64,000 nt of DNA from assembly GCF_021729885.1 (NCBI RefSeq), contig NZ_CP063401.1:62001-126000 (forward strand). The letters run 5' to 3'. Positions 8,718 to 20,437 of the stretch are shown here, one piece after another. This DNA is from Devosia sp. SL43 (lineage in GTDB: Bacteria > Pseudomonadota > Alphaproteobacteria > Rhizobiales > Devosiaceae). Position 1 is the stretch's first letter, and each line of letters opens with the position of its first letter. The notes beneath the pieces are model-generated. The model was given only the letters and a program-made list of their open reading frames with translations, was not told the DNA's origin and did no database searches. Position numbers and translations under genes: made by a program.

Positions 8718-11003
8718 ATGCGTCAGTACGAGCTTGTCGAACGCGTTCAGGCCTATAACCCGAACGCCGACGAGAATTTGTTGAACAAGGCCTATGTCTA
8801 CGCCATGCAGAAGCATGGCTCGCAGAAGCGTGCCTCCGGCGACCCCTATTTCAATCATCCGCTCGAAGTCGCCGCCATTCTCACCGAGCTCAAGCTCGAT
8901 GACGCCTCGATCGCCGTGGGCCTGCTGCACGACACCATCGAGGATACCGATGCCACCCGTGCCGAGATCGACCAGCTCTTCGGCTCAGAAATCGGCGCCA
9001 TCGTCGATGGCCTGACCAAGATCGAGCGTCTCAACCTGGTTTCCCGCGAGGAAGCTCAGGCCGAGAACCTGCGCAAGCTGCTACTGGCCATCAGCCAGGA
9101 CGTCCGCGTGCTGTTGGTCAAGCTCGCCGACCGTCTCCACAACATGCGCACCCTGCAATACATGCCACCCGAAAAGCGGACGCGTATCGCCCAGGAAACC
9201 ATGGATATCTATGCCCCGCTCGCCGGACGCATGGGTATGCAGGACATGCGCAACGAGCTGGAAGACATCTCGTTCAAGATCCTCCAGCCCGAGCATTACG
9301 ACGCCATCGTCGCCCGCCTCGACGAGATGCAGGCCGAGTATCGCGAGACCATCTCCACCATCTCGACCGAGCTCAGCGAGCGCCTCGCTGCCGAGGGTAT
9401 CACCGCGCGCGTCAAGGCAAGGGTGAAGTCGCCCTTCTCGATCTTCAACAAGATCGAACGCAAGTCGATTGCGCTGGAGCAGCTCTCCGACATGATCGGC
9501 TTCCGCGTCATCGTCGGCTCGCCCGAGGAGTGCTACCGCACTGTCGGCGTCGTCCATACCCGCTGGAAGGTCGTGCCCGGCCGCTTCAAGGACTATATCT
9601 CGGTCCCCAAGCACAACGATTACCAGTCCATCCACACCACAATCGTCGGCCCCGGCCGCCAGCGCGTCGAGCTGCAGATCCGCACCGAGGAGATGGACCG
9701 CGTCGCTGAATTCGGCATCGCCGCGCATGCCCTTTATAAGGATGGCGCCTCCGCCGATCTCAGCCGCATCGAGAACGAATCCCAGGCTTATGGCTCACTG
9801 CGCCAGACCATCGGCCACCTGACGACCGGCAACTCGTCTACCGAGGATTTCCTCGAATACACCAAGCTCGAGCTGTTTCAGGACCAGGTGTTCTGCTTCA
9901 CCCCGCGCGGTCGCCTCATCGCGCTGCCACGCGGCGCGACGCCCATCGACTTCGCCTACGCGCTGCATACCGATATCGGCGACACCACGGTCGGCGCCAA
10001 GATCAACGGCGCCATCCTGCCGCTGGTGACCCAGCTCCGGTCCGGCGACGAAGTCGAAATCATTCGCGACCAGAACCACGTGCCGCCGATGAACTGGCTG
10101 GGCATCGCCGCCACCGGGAAGGCACGCGCCGCTATCCGCCGTTCGGTCCGTCATGCCGCCACCCAACGCGCCTTTGCCCTGGGCGAGCACGTGCTCAACA
10201 TGATGCTCGAACGCGAAGGCGTCATGCTCGACGACAGCGAGGCCAAGGCGCTCGCTGAAGCCCTCAACACCGCCAGCCGCCGCGACCTGCTGATTGCGGT
10301 CGGCGAAGGCAAGATCGGCTCCGAGCCGCTGGGCGCCGAACTGGCTCGCATCAAGGGCCTGCGCAAGCGCCGCCGCAAGCTCGATCTGCCAGTGGCCGAT
10401 ACGGCCGATGGCTGGTTCGCCCTGCGTGCCACCGATCTCTTCCGCTTCCGCGTCCCGGGCGGCCAGCGCTCAGGCTCCCGCGCCAAGGCCGCTCTAGCCC
10501 AGCTCGATTTCCATATGCCGGTCACGGTATCGGGGGAGGGCGTTGTGCCCGGCGATCGCCTCGTCGGCATCCTCCAGCCCGACACTCCCATGCTGGTCTA
10601 TCCCATCCATTCCGAAGCGCTGATCGACAAGCACGACAGCGATGTGGCCTGGGTCGACGTGCGCTGGAACCTCAAGAGCGGCGACGACAAGCTCTATCCG
10701 ACCGTCATCACCATGGAGTCGGTCAACAGGCCTGGTTCCCTTGCGCAAATCTCGGCCGCCATCGCTGCCTGCGAGGCCAACATCAACAATCTGGTGATGC
10801 GGATGATTTCGCCCGACTTTCACCAGATGATCTTCGAAATCGAGGTGCGCGACCTTGCGCAACTGACCGATGTTCTGGCAACGCTCAAGCGTAGTCCCGG
10901 ACTGAGCGCCGTGCAGCGCGCCGGTATCCGCGAAGCCTCGATGATTTCGACGCTCGAATGGGACGGCAAGGTCGACAAGAGGTTTATCGATGACGAAAGA
11001 TGA
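8718..11003 (+). CDS. rsh: bifunctional (p)ppGpp synthetase/hydrolase (Rsh)
   Basis: 761 residues; two adjacent ATGs (8715, 8718), the second preferred as [10 protein letters not shown]. Domains in order: HD hydrolase (~25-180, with FNHPLEVA and HDTIEDT), RelA/SpoT synthetase (~240-350, [15 protein letters not shown]), TGS (~385-450), helical region, and C-terminal ACT (~690-760). The intact HDTIEDT suggests an active hydrolase, so a SpoT-like dual enzyme is likely, as in other alphaproteobacteria. It makes and degrades the stringent-response alarmone. Its end overlaps the start of pyrE by 14 bases. Confidence 0.95.
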   Translation: MRQYELVERVQAYNPNADENLLNKAYVYAMQKHGSQKRASGDPYFNHPLEVAAILTELKLDDASIAVGLLHDTIEDTDATRAEIDQLFGSEIGAIVDGLTKIERLNLVSREEAQAENLRKLLLAISQDVRVLLVKLADRLHNMRTLQYMPPEKRTRIAQETMDIYAPLAGRMGMQDMRNELEDISFKILQPEHYDAIVARLDEMQAEYRETISTISTELSERLAAEGITARVKARVKSPFSIFNKIERKSIALEQLSDMIGFRVIVGSPEECYRTVGVVHTRWKVVPGRFKDYISVPKHNDYQSIHTTIVGPGRQRVELQIRTEEMDRVAEFGIAAHALYKDGASADLSRIENESQAYGSLRQTIGHLTTGNSSTEDFLEYTKLELFQDQVFCFTPRGRLIALPRGATPIDFAYALHTDIGDTTVGAKINGAILPLVTQLRSGDEVEIIRDQNHVPPMNWLGIAATGKARAAIRRSVRHAATQRAFALGEHVLNMMLEREGVMLDDSEAKALAEALNTASRRDLLIAVGEGKIGSEPLGAELARIKGLRKRRRKLDLPVADTADGWFALRATDLFRFRVPGGQRSGSRAKAALAQLDFHMPVTVSGEGVVPGDRLVGILQPDTPMLVYPIHSEALIDKHDSDVAWVDVRWNLKSGDDKLYPTVITMESVNRPGSLAQISAAIAACEANINNLVMRMISPDFHQMIFEIEVRDLAQLTDVLATLKRSPGLSAVQRAGIREASMISTLEWDGKVDKRFIDDER

Positions 11004-11580
11004 TGTGCTGGACATTTTCCGCGAATGCGGCGCCATGCTCGAAGGTCATTTCATCCTCTCGTCCGGCCTGCGCTCGCCGGTCTTCCTGCAAAAGGCCAAG
11101 GTGTTCCAATACGCCGCCCAGACCGAAAAGCTGTGCAAGGCCCTGGCCAGCCGCATCCGCGCCGAATTCCCCGACGTCACCAAGGTCGTTTCGCCTGCTA
11201 TCGGCGGCATCATCCCCGGCTACGAAACCTCGCGCCACCTCGGCGTGCCTGCCCTCTATACCGAGCGCGTTGAGGGCAAGTTCGAACTGCGCCGCGGCTT
11301 CGAGATTGCCCCTGACGACAAGGTCATCGTCGTCGAAGACATCGTCTCCACCGGCCTTTCCATCCGCGAATGCGTCGAGGCCCTGCGCGGCATCGGTGCC
11401 AACGTGGTTGCCGCCGCCTGCCTGATCGACCGCTCCGGCGGTGAAGCCGATGTCGGCGTGCCGCTGGTCTCCCTCATCGAATACAAGGTTCCGGCCTATC
11501 CCGCCGACCAACTCCCGCCCGAATTGGCTGCCATCCCCGCCATCAAGCCGGGCAGTCGCGGCATTCAGGGGGTAAAGTGA
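10990..11580 (+). CDS. pyrE: orotate phosphoribosyltransferase
   Basis: 196 residues. PyrE transfers phosphoribose from PRPP to orotate in UMP synthesis. The PRPP-binding loop [14 protein letters not shown] is intact, and [18 protein letters not shown] marks the N-terminal substrate region. The ATG lies inside the rsh 3' end (14-base overlap), and the stop overlaps the acpS start as GTGA, so translation is probably coupled across rsh-pyrE-acpS. Confidence 0.94.
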   Translation: MTKDDVLDIFRECGAMLEGHFILSSGLRSPVFLQKAKVFQYAAQTEKLCKALASRIRAEFPDVTKVVSPAIGGIIPGYETSRHLGVPALYTERVEGKFELRRGFEIAPDDKVIVVEDIVSTGLSIRECVEALRGIGANVVAAACLIDRSGGEADVGVPLVSLIEYKVPAYPADQLPPELAAIPAIKPGSRGIQGVK

Positions 11581-12005
11581 TCATCGGTCTCGGCTCCGAC
11601 CTCATCCAGATCCATCGCGTCGAGCAGACCCTCGCCAAATACGGCGATCGTTTCACCAATCGCTGCTTCACCGAGATCGAGCGCCGCAAGTCCGATCGCC
11701 GGGCCCAGCGCGCCGCCTCCTACGCCAAGCGCTTCGCCGCCAAGGAGGCTTGCTCCAAGGCCTTGGGCACCGGCATCAGCTGGGGCGTCTACTGGCGCGA
11801 CATGGGCGTGGTGAACCTGCCATCCGGCAAGCCGACCATGCAGCTGACCAACGGCGCCGCAAAGGCCCTGGCCCGCCTTGTGCCGCCGGGCCACACGCCC
11901 CACATCCACCTGACCATCACCGACGACGCCGGGCTTGCCCAGGCCTTCGTCATCATCGAAGCGTTGCCAACCGTTGCAATTGACCCGGCCGGGACAAAGG
12001 CATAA
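11577..12005 (+). CDS. acpS: holo-[acyl-carrier-protein] synthase
   Basis: 142 residues from a GTG overlapping the pyrE stop. AcpS moves 4'-phosphopantetheine from CoA to apo-ACP. Metal-binding Asp in GLGSDLIQI (residue 8) and Glu in [15 protein letters not shown] are present. Length is close to the family norm, with a short extra tail after the core. It is followed by lepB 30 bases on, the usual acpS-lepB-rnc-era order. Confidence 0.94.
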   Translation: MIIGLGSDLIQIHRVEQTLAKYGDRFTNRCFTEIERRKSDRRAQRAASYAKRFAAKEACSKALGTGISWGVYWRDMGVVNLPSGKPTMQLTNGAAKALARLVPPGHTPHIHLTITDDAGLAQAFVIIEALPTVAIDPAGTKA

Positions 12006-12035
12006 CCCTGCCGCGCTACCTTTCCGGGGAATTTC

Positions 12036-12860
12036 ATGAGCCAGAACGCCGACAAGCCGATCAAGAAATCGGCGACCAATGAATGGGTCGAAACCATCGT
12101 CGTGGTCGTCGAGGCGCTGCTGATCGCCATCGTGCTGCGCTCGTTCCTTTATCAGCCCTTCTCCATCCCGACTGCGTCGATGCAGCAGACGCTGATGATC
12201 GGTGACTACTTCGTCGCCAACAAGTTCGTCTGGGGCTATGGCAAGCACTCCTTCTCGCTCGGCCGCTACGGCGATTTCAGCGCGCTCGATTTCGAGCTGC
12301 CGATCGCCAACCGCATCTTCGGCCGCGAGCCCAATCGCGGCGATATCGCCGTGTTCCGCCCGGTGCCGCAGAACATCGAATACATCAAGCGCGTCGTCGG
12401 CCTCCCCGGCGACACCATCCAGGTCACCGCTGGGCGTCTCTACATCAACGGCACCATGGTCGAGCGTGAAGCCGTCGGCACCGCGCAGGATACCGACAGT
12501 GAAGGCCAGACCCGCGAAGTCACCGTCTATCGCGAGACCTTCCCAGAGGGCACGACCCACATCATCCAGGAAATCTCCGACGACGCGCCGCTCGACAATA
12601 CCCAGGCTTATGTCGTGCCCGCCGGCCATTTTTTCATGATGGGCGACAATCGCGACCGCTCCGCCGATAGCCGCGTTCTCAGCCAGGTCGGCTATGTCCC
12701 GGCCGTCAATCTCATCGCCAAGGCGGAAGCCCGCTTCTTCTCGATCAAGGACAACATTCCGCCTTGGCAGCTGTGGCAGTGGCCGGCCAATGTCCGCTGG
12801 GACCGTATGTTCCAAGGCGTGGACAGCAGCACCCCATACGACACCCTGGCAGCCCCGTGA
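12036..12860 (+). CDS. lepB: signal peptidase I
   Basis: 274 residues. One N-terminal membrane helix (~20-38) anchors the protein with its catalytic domain in the periplasm. The Ser-Lys dyad is visible: Ser48 in TASMQQTL and Lys118 in YIKRVVGLPGD. The last conserved box is FMMGDNRDRSADSR. It removes signal peptides from exported proteins. The stop overlaps the rnc GTG by four bases. Confidence 0.95.
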   Translation: MSQNADKPIKKSATNEWVETIVVVVEALLIAIVLRSFLYQPFSIPTASMQQTLMIGDYFVANKFVWGYGKHSFSLGRYGDFSALDFELPIANRIFGREPNRGDIAVFRPVPQNIEYIKRVVGLPGDTIQVTAGRLYINGTMVEREAVGTAQDTDSEGQTREVTVYRETFPEGTTHIIQEISDDAPLDNTQAYVVPAGHFFMMGDNRDRSADSRVLSQVGYVPAVNLIAKAEARFFSIKDNIPPWQLWQWPANVRWDRMFQGVDSSTPYDTLAAP

Positions 12861-13564
12861 GCCGAGGCGCGCGCAATCACGAAAAACTCCAGTTCCGGCT
12901 AGGCTACAAGTTTGCCGATCCGGACCTGCTTGACCGCGCGCTCACCCATTCCAGTGCCATCTCGCCTGCCAAGCGCATCGAACGCTCCTACCAGCGTCTC
13001 GAATTCCTCGGTGATCGCGTGCTCGGCCTCGTCGTCGCCGACATGCTCTATCGCCGCTACCCCAAGGCCAATGAGGGCGAGCTGAGCCGCACGCTCAATA
13101 CCCTCGTGCGCAAGGAAACCTGCGCCATCATCGCCCGCACGCTCGATCTTGGGAGCGAAATGAACCTTGGAGACAGCGAAGCCCGCACTGGCGGCGCCGA
13201 AAAGGAAGCCATCCTCGGCGACGTCACCGAATCCATCATCGGCGCCATCTATTGCGATGGCGGCCTCGGCAAGGCCTACGAATTCGTCGAGCGCATGTTC
13301 GAGGAATTCCTCGCCGACGGCCAGGCCAACAAGGCCGACGCCAAGACAACCCTGCAGGAATGGGCCCAAGCCCGTGGCCTCGAGCCCCCCACCTACACCC
13401 AGGTCGACCGTTCCGGACCCGACCACGCCCCCGAATTCACCATCGCTGTCACCCTCGGCGATTTCGACCAGTTGAGCGCCACCGGCCCGTCCAAGAAGAT
13501 CGCCGAACACAAGGCCGCCGAACTGTTCCTGATCGCCCAGAAGGTGTGGAAGGAAACCAAATGA
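12857..13564 (+). CDS. rnc: ribonuclease III
   Basis: 235 residues starting at the GTG in GTGA. It cuts double-stranded RNA in rRNA and mRNA maturation. The RNase III signature RLEFLGDRVLGL is near residues 39-50, the second metal-binding Asp/Glu region is EAILGDVTESIIGAIY, and the C-terminal dsRNA-binding domain (~160-235) has KTTLQEWAQ and SKKIAEHKAA. It is part of the tightly overlapped lepB-rnc-era set. Confidence 0.94.
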   Translation: MSRGARNHEKLQFRLGYKFADPDLLDRALTHSSAISPAKRIERSYQRLEFLGDRVLGLVVADMLYRRYPKANEGELSRTLNTLVRKETCAIIARTLDLGSEMNLGDSEARTGGAEKEAILGDVTESIIGAIYCDGGLGKAYEFVERMFEEFLADGQANKADAKTTLQEWAQARGLEPPTYTQVDRSGPDHAPEFTIAVTLGDFDQLSATGPSKKIAEHKAAELFLIAQKVWKETK

Positions 13565-14481
13565 CCGACATTACCCCCATTGATACCGCCTGCGGCTTCA
13601 TCGCCCTGGTAGGCGCACCAAACGCCGGCAAGTCGACGCTGCTCAATGCCCTGGTCGGCACCAAGGTCTCCATCGTCACCCACAAGGCGCAGACCACCCG
13701 CAGCCAGGTGCGCGGCGTCGTCACGACCGACAAGGCCCAGCTCGTCTTCATCGATACGCCCGGCATCTTCGCTCCCAAACGCCGGCTCGACCGCGCCATG
13801 GTCGATAGCGCGTGGGGCGGGGCAGGGGACGCCGATATCGTCGCGCTGATCGTCGACGTCGATCGCGGCCTGACCCCCGAGCTCGAAAAGCTGATCGAGG
13901 GCCTCGAAAACATCAATCACCCGCGCATCCTGATCCTCAACAAGATCGACACGATCAAGAACGAGGAACTGCTCAAGCTCTCTGAAGCCATCAACGCCAA
14001 GCTGCGCTTTGAGGCGACCTTCATGATTTCGGCGCTCAAGGGCTATGGCGTCAGCGATTTCATGGATTGGTGCATCAAGCACATCCCGCCCGGCCCCTGG
14101 CACTTCCCCGAGGATCACCTCACCGATCTCACCATGGCCATCACCGCCGCCGAGATCACGCGCGAAAAGCTGTTCCTGCGCGTCCACGACGAAATCCCCT
14201 ACAACGCCACCGTAGAAACCGAGTCCTTCAAGATCCAGAAGGACGGCTCCTACAAGATCGACCAGGTCGTCTACGTCACCCGCGACAGCCACAAGAAGAT
14301 CGTCCTCGGCGCCGGCGGCCAGACCATCAAGTCCATCGGCCAGGAAAGCCGCAAGGAACTGATGGAAATGTACGAGGTACCCATCCACCTGTTCCTCTTC
14401 GTCAAAGTCCGCGAAAAGTGGGGCGATGACCCGGAACGGTATCGGGAAATGGGCTTGGAATACCCGCATGGGAAGGACTGA
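13561..14481 (+). CDS. era: GTPase Era
   Basis: 306 residues, starting at the ATGA that overlaps the rnc stop. Era helps 16S rRNA maturation and small-subunit assembly. GTPase motifs run in order: GAPNAGKST (G1), TTRSQ region (G2), DTPG (G3), NKID (G4), then a C-terminal KH domain with KKIVLGAGGQTIKSIG. Its 3' end overlaps the start of a small lipoprotein gene by 14 bases. Confidence 0.95.
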   Translation: MTDITPIDTACGFIALVGAPNAGKSTLLNALVGTKVSIVTHKAQTTRSQVRGVVTTDKAQLVFIDTPGIFAPKRRLDRAMVDSAWGGAGDADIVALIVDVDRGLTPELEKLIEGLENINHPRILILNKIDTIKNEELLKLSEAINAKLRFEATFMISALKGYGVSDFMDWCIKHIPPGPWHFPEDHLTDLTMAITAAEITREKLFLRVHDEIPYNATVETESFKIQKDGSYKIDQVVYVTRDSHKKIVLGAGGQTIKSIGQESRKELMEMYEVPIHLFLFVKVREKWGDDPERYREMGLEYPHGKD

Positions 14482-14833
14482 CGGCAGGCCTTGGCGATCG
14501 ATTGCCGTTCTGCTTGCGGCTGGATCGTTCTTAGCCGGCTGCTCCCGTCCCATTGAGCCATCCCTGAAGAAATACGTCGACATTCTCTCACAAACGGATA
14601 TGGCGGGCGTGCAGCTCATTCCCGTCACATCGACAGTTTGTGCAATTTTCAACCGTGATGACTTCTCTGCAAAGGCCGAAGGCGACGGATCGTTCAGGTA
14701 CATCGATGAGGGAGGATTTGAGACTTGGGTAGTCTCGCAGCCTTACGACATCCTCCGGCAGAAGCTTCTCTCGATAAACATCAGCCACGCTACCGGCAGG
14801 TGTTCCGCCTATGTTAAGAGCGTGACGTTGTGA
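14468..14833 (+). CDS. small lipoprotein of unknown function
   Basis: 121 residues from ATG 14468. The N-terminus is a lipoprotein signal: a basic segment, then SIAVLLAAGSFLAGCSRP with lipobox Cys near residue 24. The mature ~97 residues contain two further Cys and no domain I recognise. A longer start at 14426 would lie deeper in era and is less likely. It overlaps the convergent membrane-protein gene by 20 bases. No such gene belongs to the usual era-recO order, so this and the next gene may be an insertion. Confidence 0.55.
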   Translation: MGRTDGRPWRSIAVLLAAGSFLAGCSRPIEPSLKKYVDILSQTDMAGVQLIPVTSTVCAIFNRDDFSAKAEGDGSFRYIDEGGFETWVVSQPYDILRQKLLSINISHATGRCSAYVKSVTL

Positions 14834-15257
14834 ATTTTCGCCGTCCCACAGCCAGTCGTCGATAGGAAAGAAGCGCGTAGAACACGGCAAAGGACAGAAA
14901 CATCTGCCAGAAAATCACGGGTAATGTGTTCTGGTTCGTCGCCAGAACGTCGCCATTCGCGTCAAAATGGTCGATCCGGCTGAGCAGCTCCTTCCGCAAG
15001 AGGTAGAAGTTCAACGCAATGGCCACCCCAAGGGTACCGACCCGAAGTGCGATACTGTTGCTGAGTGCGATTAGGGCGCTGAAAACGACAATGTTCGGTA
15101 CGGCGAAGACAAGGGCAACCGGCAGCGCGTAGAAGAAATATGCCTCAAACAGCCAGGCCAGAATGGGGATCAGCAGAAGGAAGCCCAGGAGAAAGGCAAG
15201 GATGCTGGTCTTGCATTCGGCTACATATCTTTTCCGGAATTCACTAAAGCGGTGCAT
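14814..15257 (-). CDS. small multi-pass membrane protein of unknown function
   Basis: 147 residues from ATG 15257. Hydrophobic helices are seen at about 18-40, 45-65 and 66-85, with another near 112-130; the C-terminus is basic (RRLAVGRRKF). An upstream in-frame extension runs antisense to recO and is not credible. It lies between era and recO on the opposite strand, convergent with the lipoprotein gene. No family recognised. Confidence 0.55.
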   Translation of the reverse strand: MHRFSEFRKRYVAECKTSILAFLLGFLLLIPILAWLFEAYFFYALPVALVFAVPNIVVFSALIALSNSIALRVGTLGVAIALNFYLLRKELLSRIDHFDANGDVLATNQNTLPVIFWQMFLSFAVFYALLSYRRLAVGRRKFTTSRS

Positions 15258-15303
15258 GTCACGGACGGTCCCTGCAATAGCGCTATCACTCAGGTAGATT
15301 ATC

Positions 15304-16011
15304 ATGGAATGGACCGGTGAAGCTCTCCTGATCGGCGTCCGTCGCCACGGCGAGACATCCGTTATCGCCGAGGCCATGGTCGCTGGCCGCGGCCGCCATC
15401 TCGGCCTGGTCCGCGGTGGCCGCACGCGCCGCCTTGCCGCCGTTCTGCAGCCCGGTAACACCATCCAGCTCACCTGGCGTGCCCGCCTTGAAGACCAGCT
15501 CGGCATGTTCACCGTCGAACTGCTGACCGCCCGCGCCGCCGCCCTGATCGACGATCGCACACGACTCTACCTGAGCCAGCTAATCTGCGACCACCTGCGC
15601 CTGCTCCCCGAACGCGACCCGCATGACCGCCTCCTCGGCATGGCCCTCCGCCTCATCGACAGCCCCCCTGACGGGGCTGACCTCGCCCGCTTCGAACTCG
15701 CCGTCCTCGAAGACCTTGGCTTCGGCCTCGACCTCACGTCCTGCGCCGCCACCGGCAGCACCCAGGATCTCACCCATGTCTCCCCCAAAACCGGCCGCGC
15801 CGTCTCCCGCGCCGCCGCCCAGCCTTATCTCGACCGCCTCCTGCCGCTCCCCAGCTTCCTGACAAACCGCGGCAATGCCGGTCCCCACGACATCGCCGAC
15901 GCCCTGCGCCTGACGGGCCATTTCCTGGAGCACCAGGTCTGGGGGCTACGGCAGTTGGAACCATCGCCGACGCGGGAGCTGCTGATCGAGGTTTTGTCAC
16001 GGGAGGACTAG
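15304..16011 (+). CDS. recO: DNA repair protein RecO
   Basis: 235 residues. RecO loads RecA onto gaps together with RecR. The N-terminal OB fold shows MEWTGEALLIGVRRHGETS and HLGLVRGGRTRR; the C-terminal helical part ends with FLEHQVWGLRQLEPSPTR, typical of the alphaproteobacterial family. The zinc-site cysteines of some RecO proteins are absent. It is followed by a repeat-bearing intergenic region before parC. Confidence 0.92.
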   Translation: MEWTGEALLIGVRRHGETSVIAEAMVAGRGRHLGLVRGGRTRRLAAVLQPGNTIQLTWRARLEDQLGMFTVELLTARAAALIDDRTRLYLSQLICDHLRLLPERDPHDRLLGMALRLIDSPPDGADLARFELAVLEDLGFGLDLTSCAATGSTQDLTHVSPKTGRAVSRAAAQPYLDRLLPLPSFLTNRGNAGPHDIADALRLTGHFLEHQVWGLRQLEPSPTRELLIEVLSRED

Positions 16012-16038
16012 GTGGCACTCTCCCTCCCGCCCACCAGG

Positions 16039-16124
16039 CGTCACCCTCTGGCTTGACCCGAGGGCTCTGCACTTACCGAACGGGCAACAAGTGTGACGTC
16101 CTCGGGTCAAGCCCGAGGATGACG
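16039..16124. repeat. paired inverted repeat (CGTCACCCTC family)
   Basis: Left arm CGTCACCCTCTGGCTTGACC, right arm GGTCAAGCCCGAGGATGACG, with an inner CACTT...AAGTG pair. The same element, including the inner pair, occurs at 19217-19302 on the other side of parC. Confidence 0.75.
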
Positions 16125-16129
16125 ATCGA

Positions 16130-16590
16130 GGGTGGGGGAGCTTCGCGGCCCAGTTATCCCCCTTATCCCCGCCCCCAATTTCCTGGCGTATCCTCTCCCC
16201 GTTGCCCACGAAAGAGCCCGGTCATGACGAGTGATCTGCGTGGGGAGTGCCGGGGAGTTTGGGTCGCCAGGCTCCCGCATGGATGCTGACCACCAGCCGG
16301 ACGGCCATGTGGGGTTTGCTGGGCGTATGCCTTGCCCACATTGTCGATCCCAACGCCCGAACGAGGGTTGGCTGCTCGATGCGTGTGCGAAAAGTCCCGG
16401 CGTGGTGGCGAGGCGCTTGTCTCACTTCTACAAACCAATCTTCGAGGCCAGCGCCTCGCCACCGCTGCTCTATTCGAAAACCGCACGCAGGCGGCGCTTT
16501 GGCTCGTCATAAGCTCTGTAAAACCCCCGCCGCACCTGCATAAATCGTCGAGGCTGACCCGCGCTCAGCTATATTGCTTTCCTGATTCGT
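16130..16590. other. unassigned ~460-bp intergenic stretch before parC
   Basis: No gene can be assigned with confidence. Three overlapping frames are open (plus strand 16231-16512 and 16247-16543, minus strand 16163-16510). None has a good ribosome site, and their products are rich in Arg, Pro and His, which looks like chance. The segment differs in texture from its neighbours. From memory it resembles short ORFs found beside P4-like integrated elements; I cannot verify that. The parC promoter should lie at its right end. Confidence 0.4.
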
Positions 16591-16609
16591 TCCCGTGGAA
16601 TGCCTGCCA

Positions 16610-18876
<2,267 letters not shown>

Positions 18877-18880
<4 letters not shown>

Positions 18881-19188
18881 TCCGCCACTGCGTCTTCGTC
18901 AAATTCCGCTTAGGCGTTTCGGCCGACGAGCGCACCGACATCTATGCCGGCCTCAACGCCCTGGTCGGCCAGATCGACGGCCTCCTCAACGCCACCTTCG
19001 GCGCCAACATCTCGCCCGAAGGCCTGTCGCAGGGCTTCAACGACGGCTTCATCATGGACCTTGTGGACGAGGCCGCCCGCGACCGCTACCTGGTCAATCC
19101 AGCGCACCAGACCGCTGGCGCGAGATTGGTCGCGGCGCTGGAAGGCGGCGTCAACGGACTGCTCGTGTTCGACATGAAAGTCGAGTAG
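18877..19188 (+). CDS. Dabb (stress-responsive alpha/beta barrel) domain protein
   Basis: 103 residues starting in the ATGA overlap with parC. The sequence [19 protein letters not shown], then a VGQIDGLL stretch and the terminal [10 protein letters not shown], matches the Dabb ferredoxin-like fold, a dimeric alpha+beta barrel found in small proteins of mostly unknown function. Its coupling to parC is seen here, but no functional link is known. Confidence 0.8.
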
Positions 19189-19216
19189 GGCGCCAACGGC
19201 CCCGCCACCCACCGGC

Positions 19217-19302
19217 CGTCACCCTCGGGCTTGACCCGAGGGCACTGCACTTACCGATCGCATAGCAAGTGAAGAGCCCTCGGGTCAGGCCCGAGGGTGA
19301 CG
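19217..19302. repeat. paired inverted repeat (CGTCACCCTC family)
   Basis: CGTCACCCTCGGGCTTGACC and GGTCAGGCCCGAGGGTGACG flank a centre with CACTTACCGA and CAAGTG. It is the second copy of the element at 16039-16124 and lies between convergent genes, where it could also form a bidirectional transcript end. Confidence 0.75.
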
Positions 19303-19327
19303 CGCGGTGGGGGTTGGGTATCGCCCC

Positions 19328-20317
19328 TCACTCCACCGCAAACTCAAACACCACCGGCAGATGATCGCTCGCTGTCCGCCGCCCCGCATGCAGCTCGTGC
19401 ACGGTCATCCCGCCCCGCGTCATCACATGGTCCAGCGGCAGGAACGGCAGTGTGTCCCGCCAAGCCCCGAAGTAGAACCAGCGCAGCGGATAGGTCACCA
19501 GGTTCACCGTCTGCCGCACCAGCCCATTCTCGGCCACGAATGCCCGCAGCGAGTATGACCAAGGCGTCGAGTTGAAATCCCCCGCCAGGATCATCGGCCC
19601 CTCGATTTTGTCCAACACCTCGGAAAGCGCGGTAAGCTGATCCCGCTGCCGCTGCACCGGGATAGGCCAATCCATATGCGTCGTGATAACAGAGAATGGC
19701 TTTCCGTCAGGCGTCTCGAACTTTGCCAGGATATGTGCCGTCCGCGTGGTGACATAGGCATTGTCCGGGCAGGCGCCATCCTCCACCTGCTCGAACGGAA
19801 TGCGCGAATACATCCCCAGATTGGCCCGCTTGCCGCCGCGACAGCGCACAAAATACGGGTACCGCTCCAGCAGCAACGGATGCAGCTCCGTCGCCTGCTC
19901 GCCGAAATACTCCTGGAACACGATGATATCGGGGTCCTCGGCAAAGATCGCCGCGCTGACCTTCTCCATCTCGTAGTTCATCCCGAACAGATTGTGCGTC
20001 ATCATCCGGACAACAGGAGCAGCGCCCGGTGTCGGATAGCCACGCATGCCGGCGATGAATTCCGGCACCATCACATTGGCCGACGCAGCCACGCCCACGA
20101 ACACATAGATGACAGCCAGGCTGCGCCACTGTCCGCGCAGCACAATGGCGACCAGAACCAGTGCGATCACTGTCCCTGGCAGCAGGAAGATCTGTGCATG
20201 GTTGAGCAGGTCGAGTTCCGGCACGGCAAAACCGAACAGCGCCAGGATCGACAGCGTGGCCACGCCAAGCGCGCCGAGCACCAGACCCCACCGGATCAGC
20301 TTGAAGACGATAGACAT
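19328..20317 (-). CDS. membrane-anchored endonuclease/exonuclease/phosphatase-family protein
   Basis: 329 residues from ATG 20317. Three hydrophobic helices fill residues ~5-95, then an EEP catalytic domain follows: MTHNLFGMNYE, DIIVFQEYFGE (metal Glu), ITTHMDWP, ILAGDFNSTPWS and the closing SDHLPVVFEF, all metal or catalytic positions. The family contains phosphodiesterases and nucleases; the domain after three helices probably faces the periplasm. The substrate cannot be told. A minus-strand terminator lies just upstream, so it has its own promoter. Confidence 0.87.
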   Translation of the reverse strand: MSIVFKLIRWGLVLGALGVATLSILALFGFAVPELDLLNHAQIFLLPGTVIALVLVAIVLRGQWRSLAVIYVFVGVAASANVMVPEFIAGMRGYPTPGAAPVVRMMTHNLFGMNYEMEKVSAAIFAEDPDIIVFQEYFGEQATELHPLLLERYPYFVRCRGGKRANLGMYSRIPFEQVEDGACPDNAYVTTRTAHILAKFETPDGKPFSVITTHMDWPIPVQRQRDQLTALSEVLDKIEGPMILAGDFNSTPWSYSLRAFVAENGLVRQTVNLVTYPLRWFYFGAWRDTLPFLPLDHVMTRGGMTVHELHAGRRTASDHLPVVFEFAVE

Positions 20318-20388
20318 GAGGGAGTTCCGGCAGCAGCGATCACCGCGATCTCGCCGAGCCTTATGGCTCAAAGATGGCGCGGGCCAAC

Positions 20389-20416
20389 GAAAAAGGGCGG
20401 CCATCAGGCCGCCCTT
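20389..20416 (-). terminator. rho-independent terminator after the 20438-21463 gene
   Basis: On the minus strand AAGGGCGGCC pairs perfectly with GGCCGCCCTT around TGAT, followed by a short T run. It lies 22 bases beyond the stop of the exported-protein gene. Confidence 0.85.
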
Positions 20417-20437
20417 CGCAACATATTGAACCAGGCG

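Noticed and set aside
11565..12815. 416-codon minus-strand frame opposite acpS and lepB
   Set aside because: Antisense to conserved genes, Gly/Asp/Ala-rich without motifs.
16163..16543. short ORFs on both strands before parC
   Set aside because: No ribosome sites and mutually overlapping; kept only as an unassigned region and a finding.
20393..20416. the 20393-20416 hairpin as an operator for the EEP gene
   Set aside because: The T run on the minus strand and its place after a stop codon make it a terminator.
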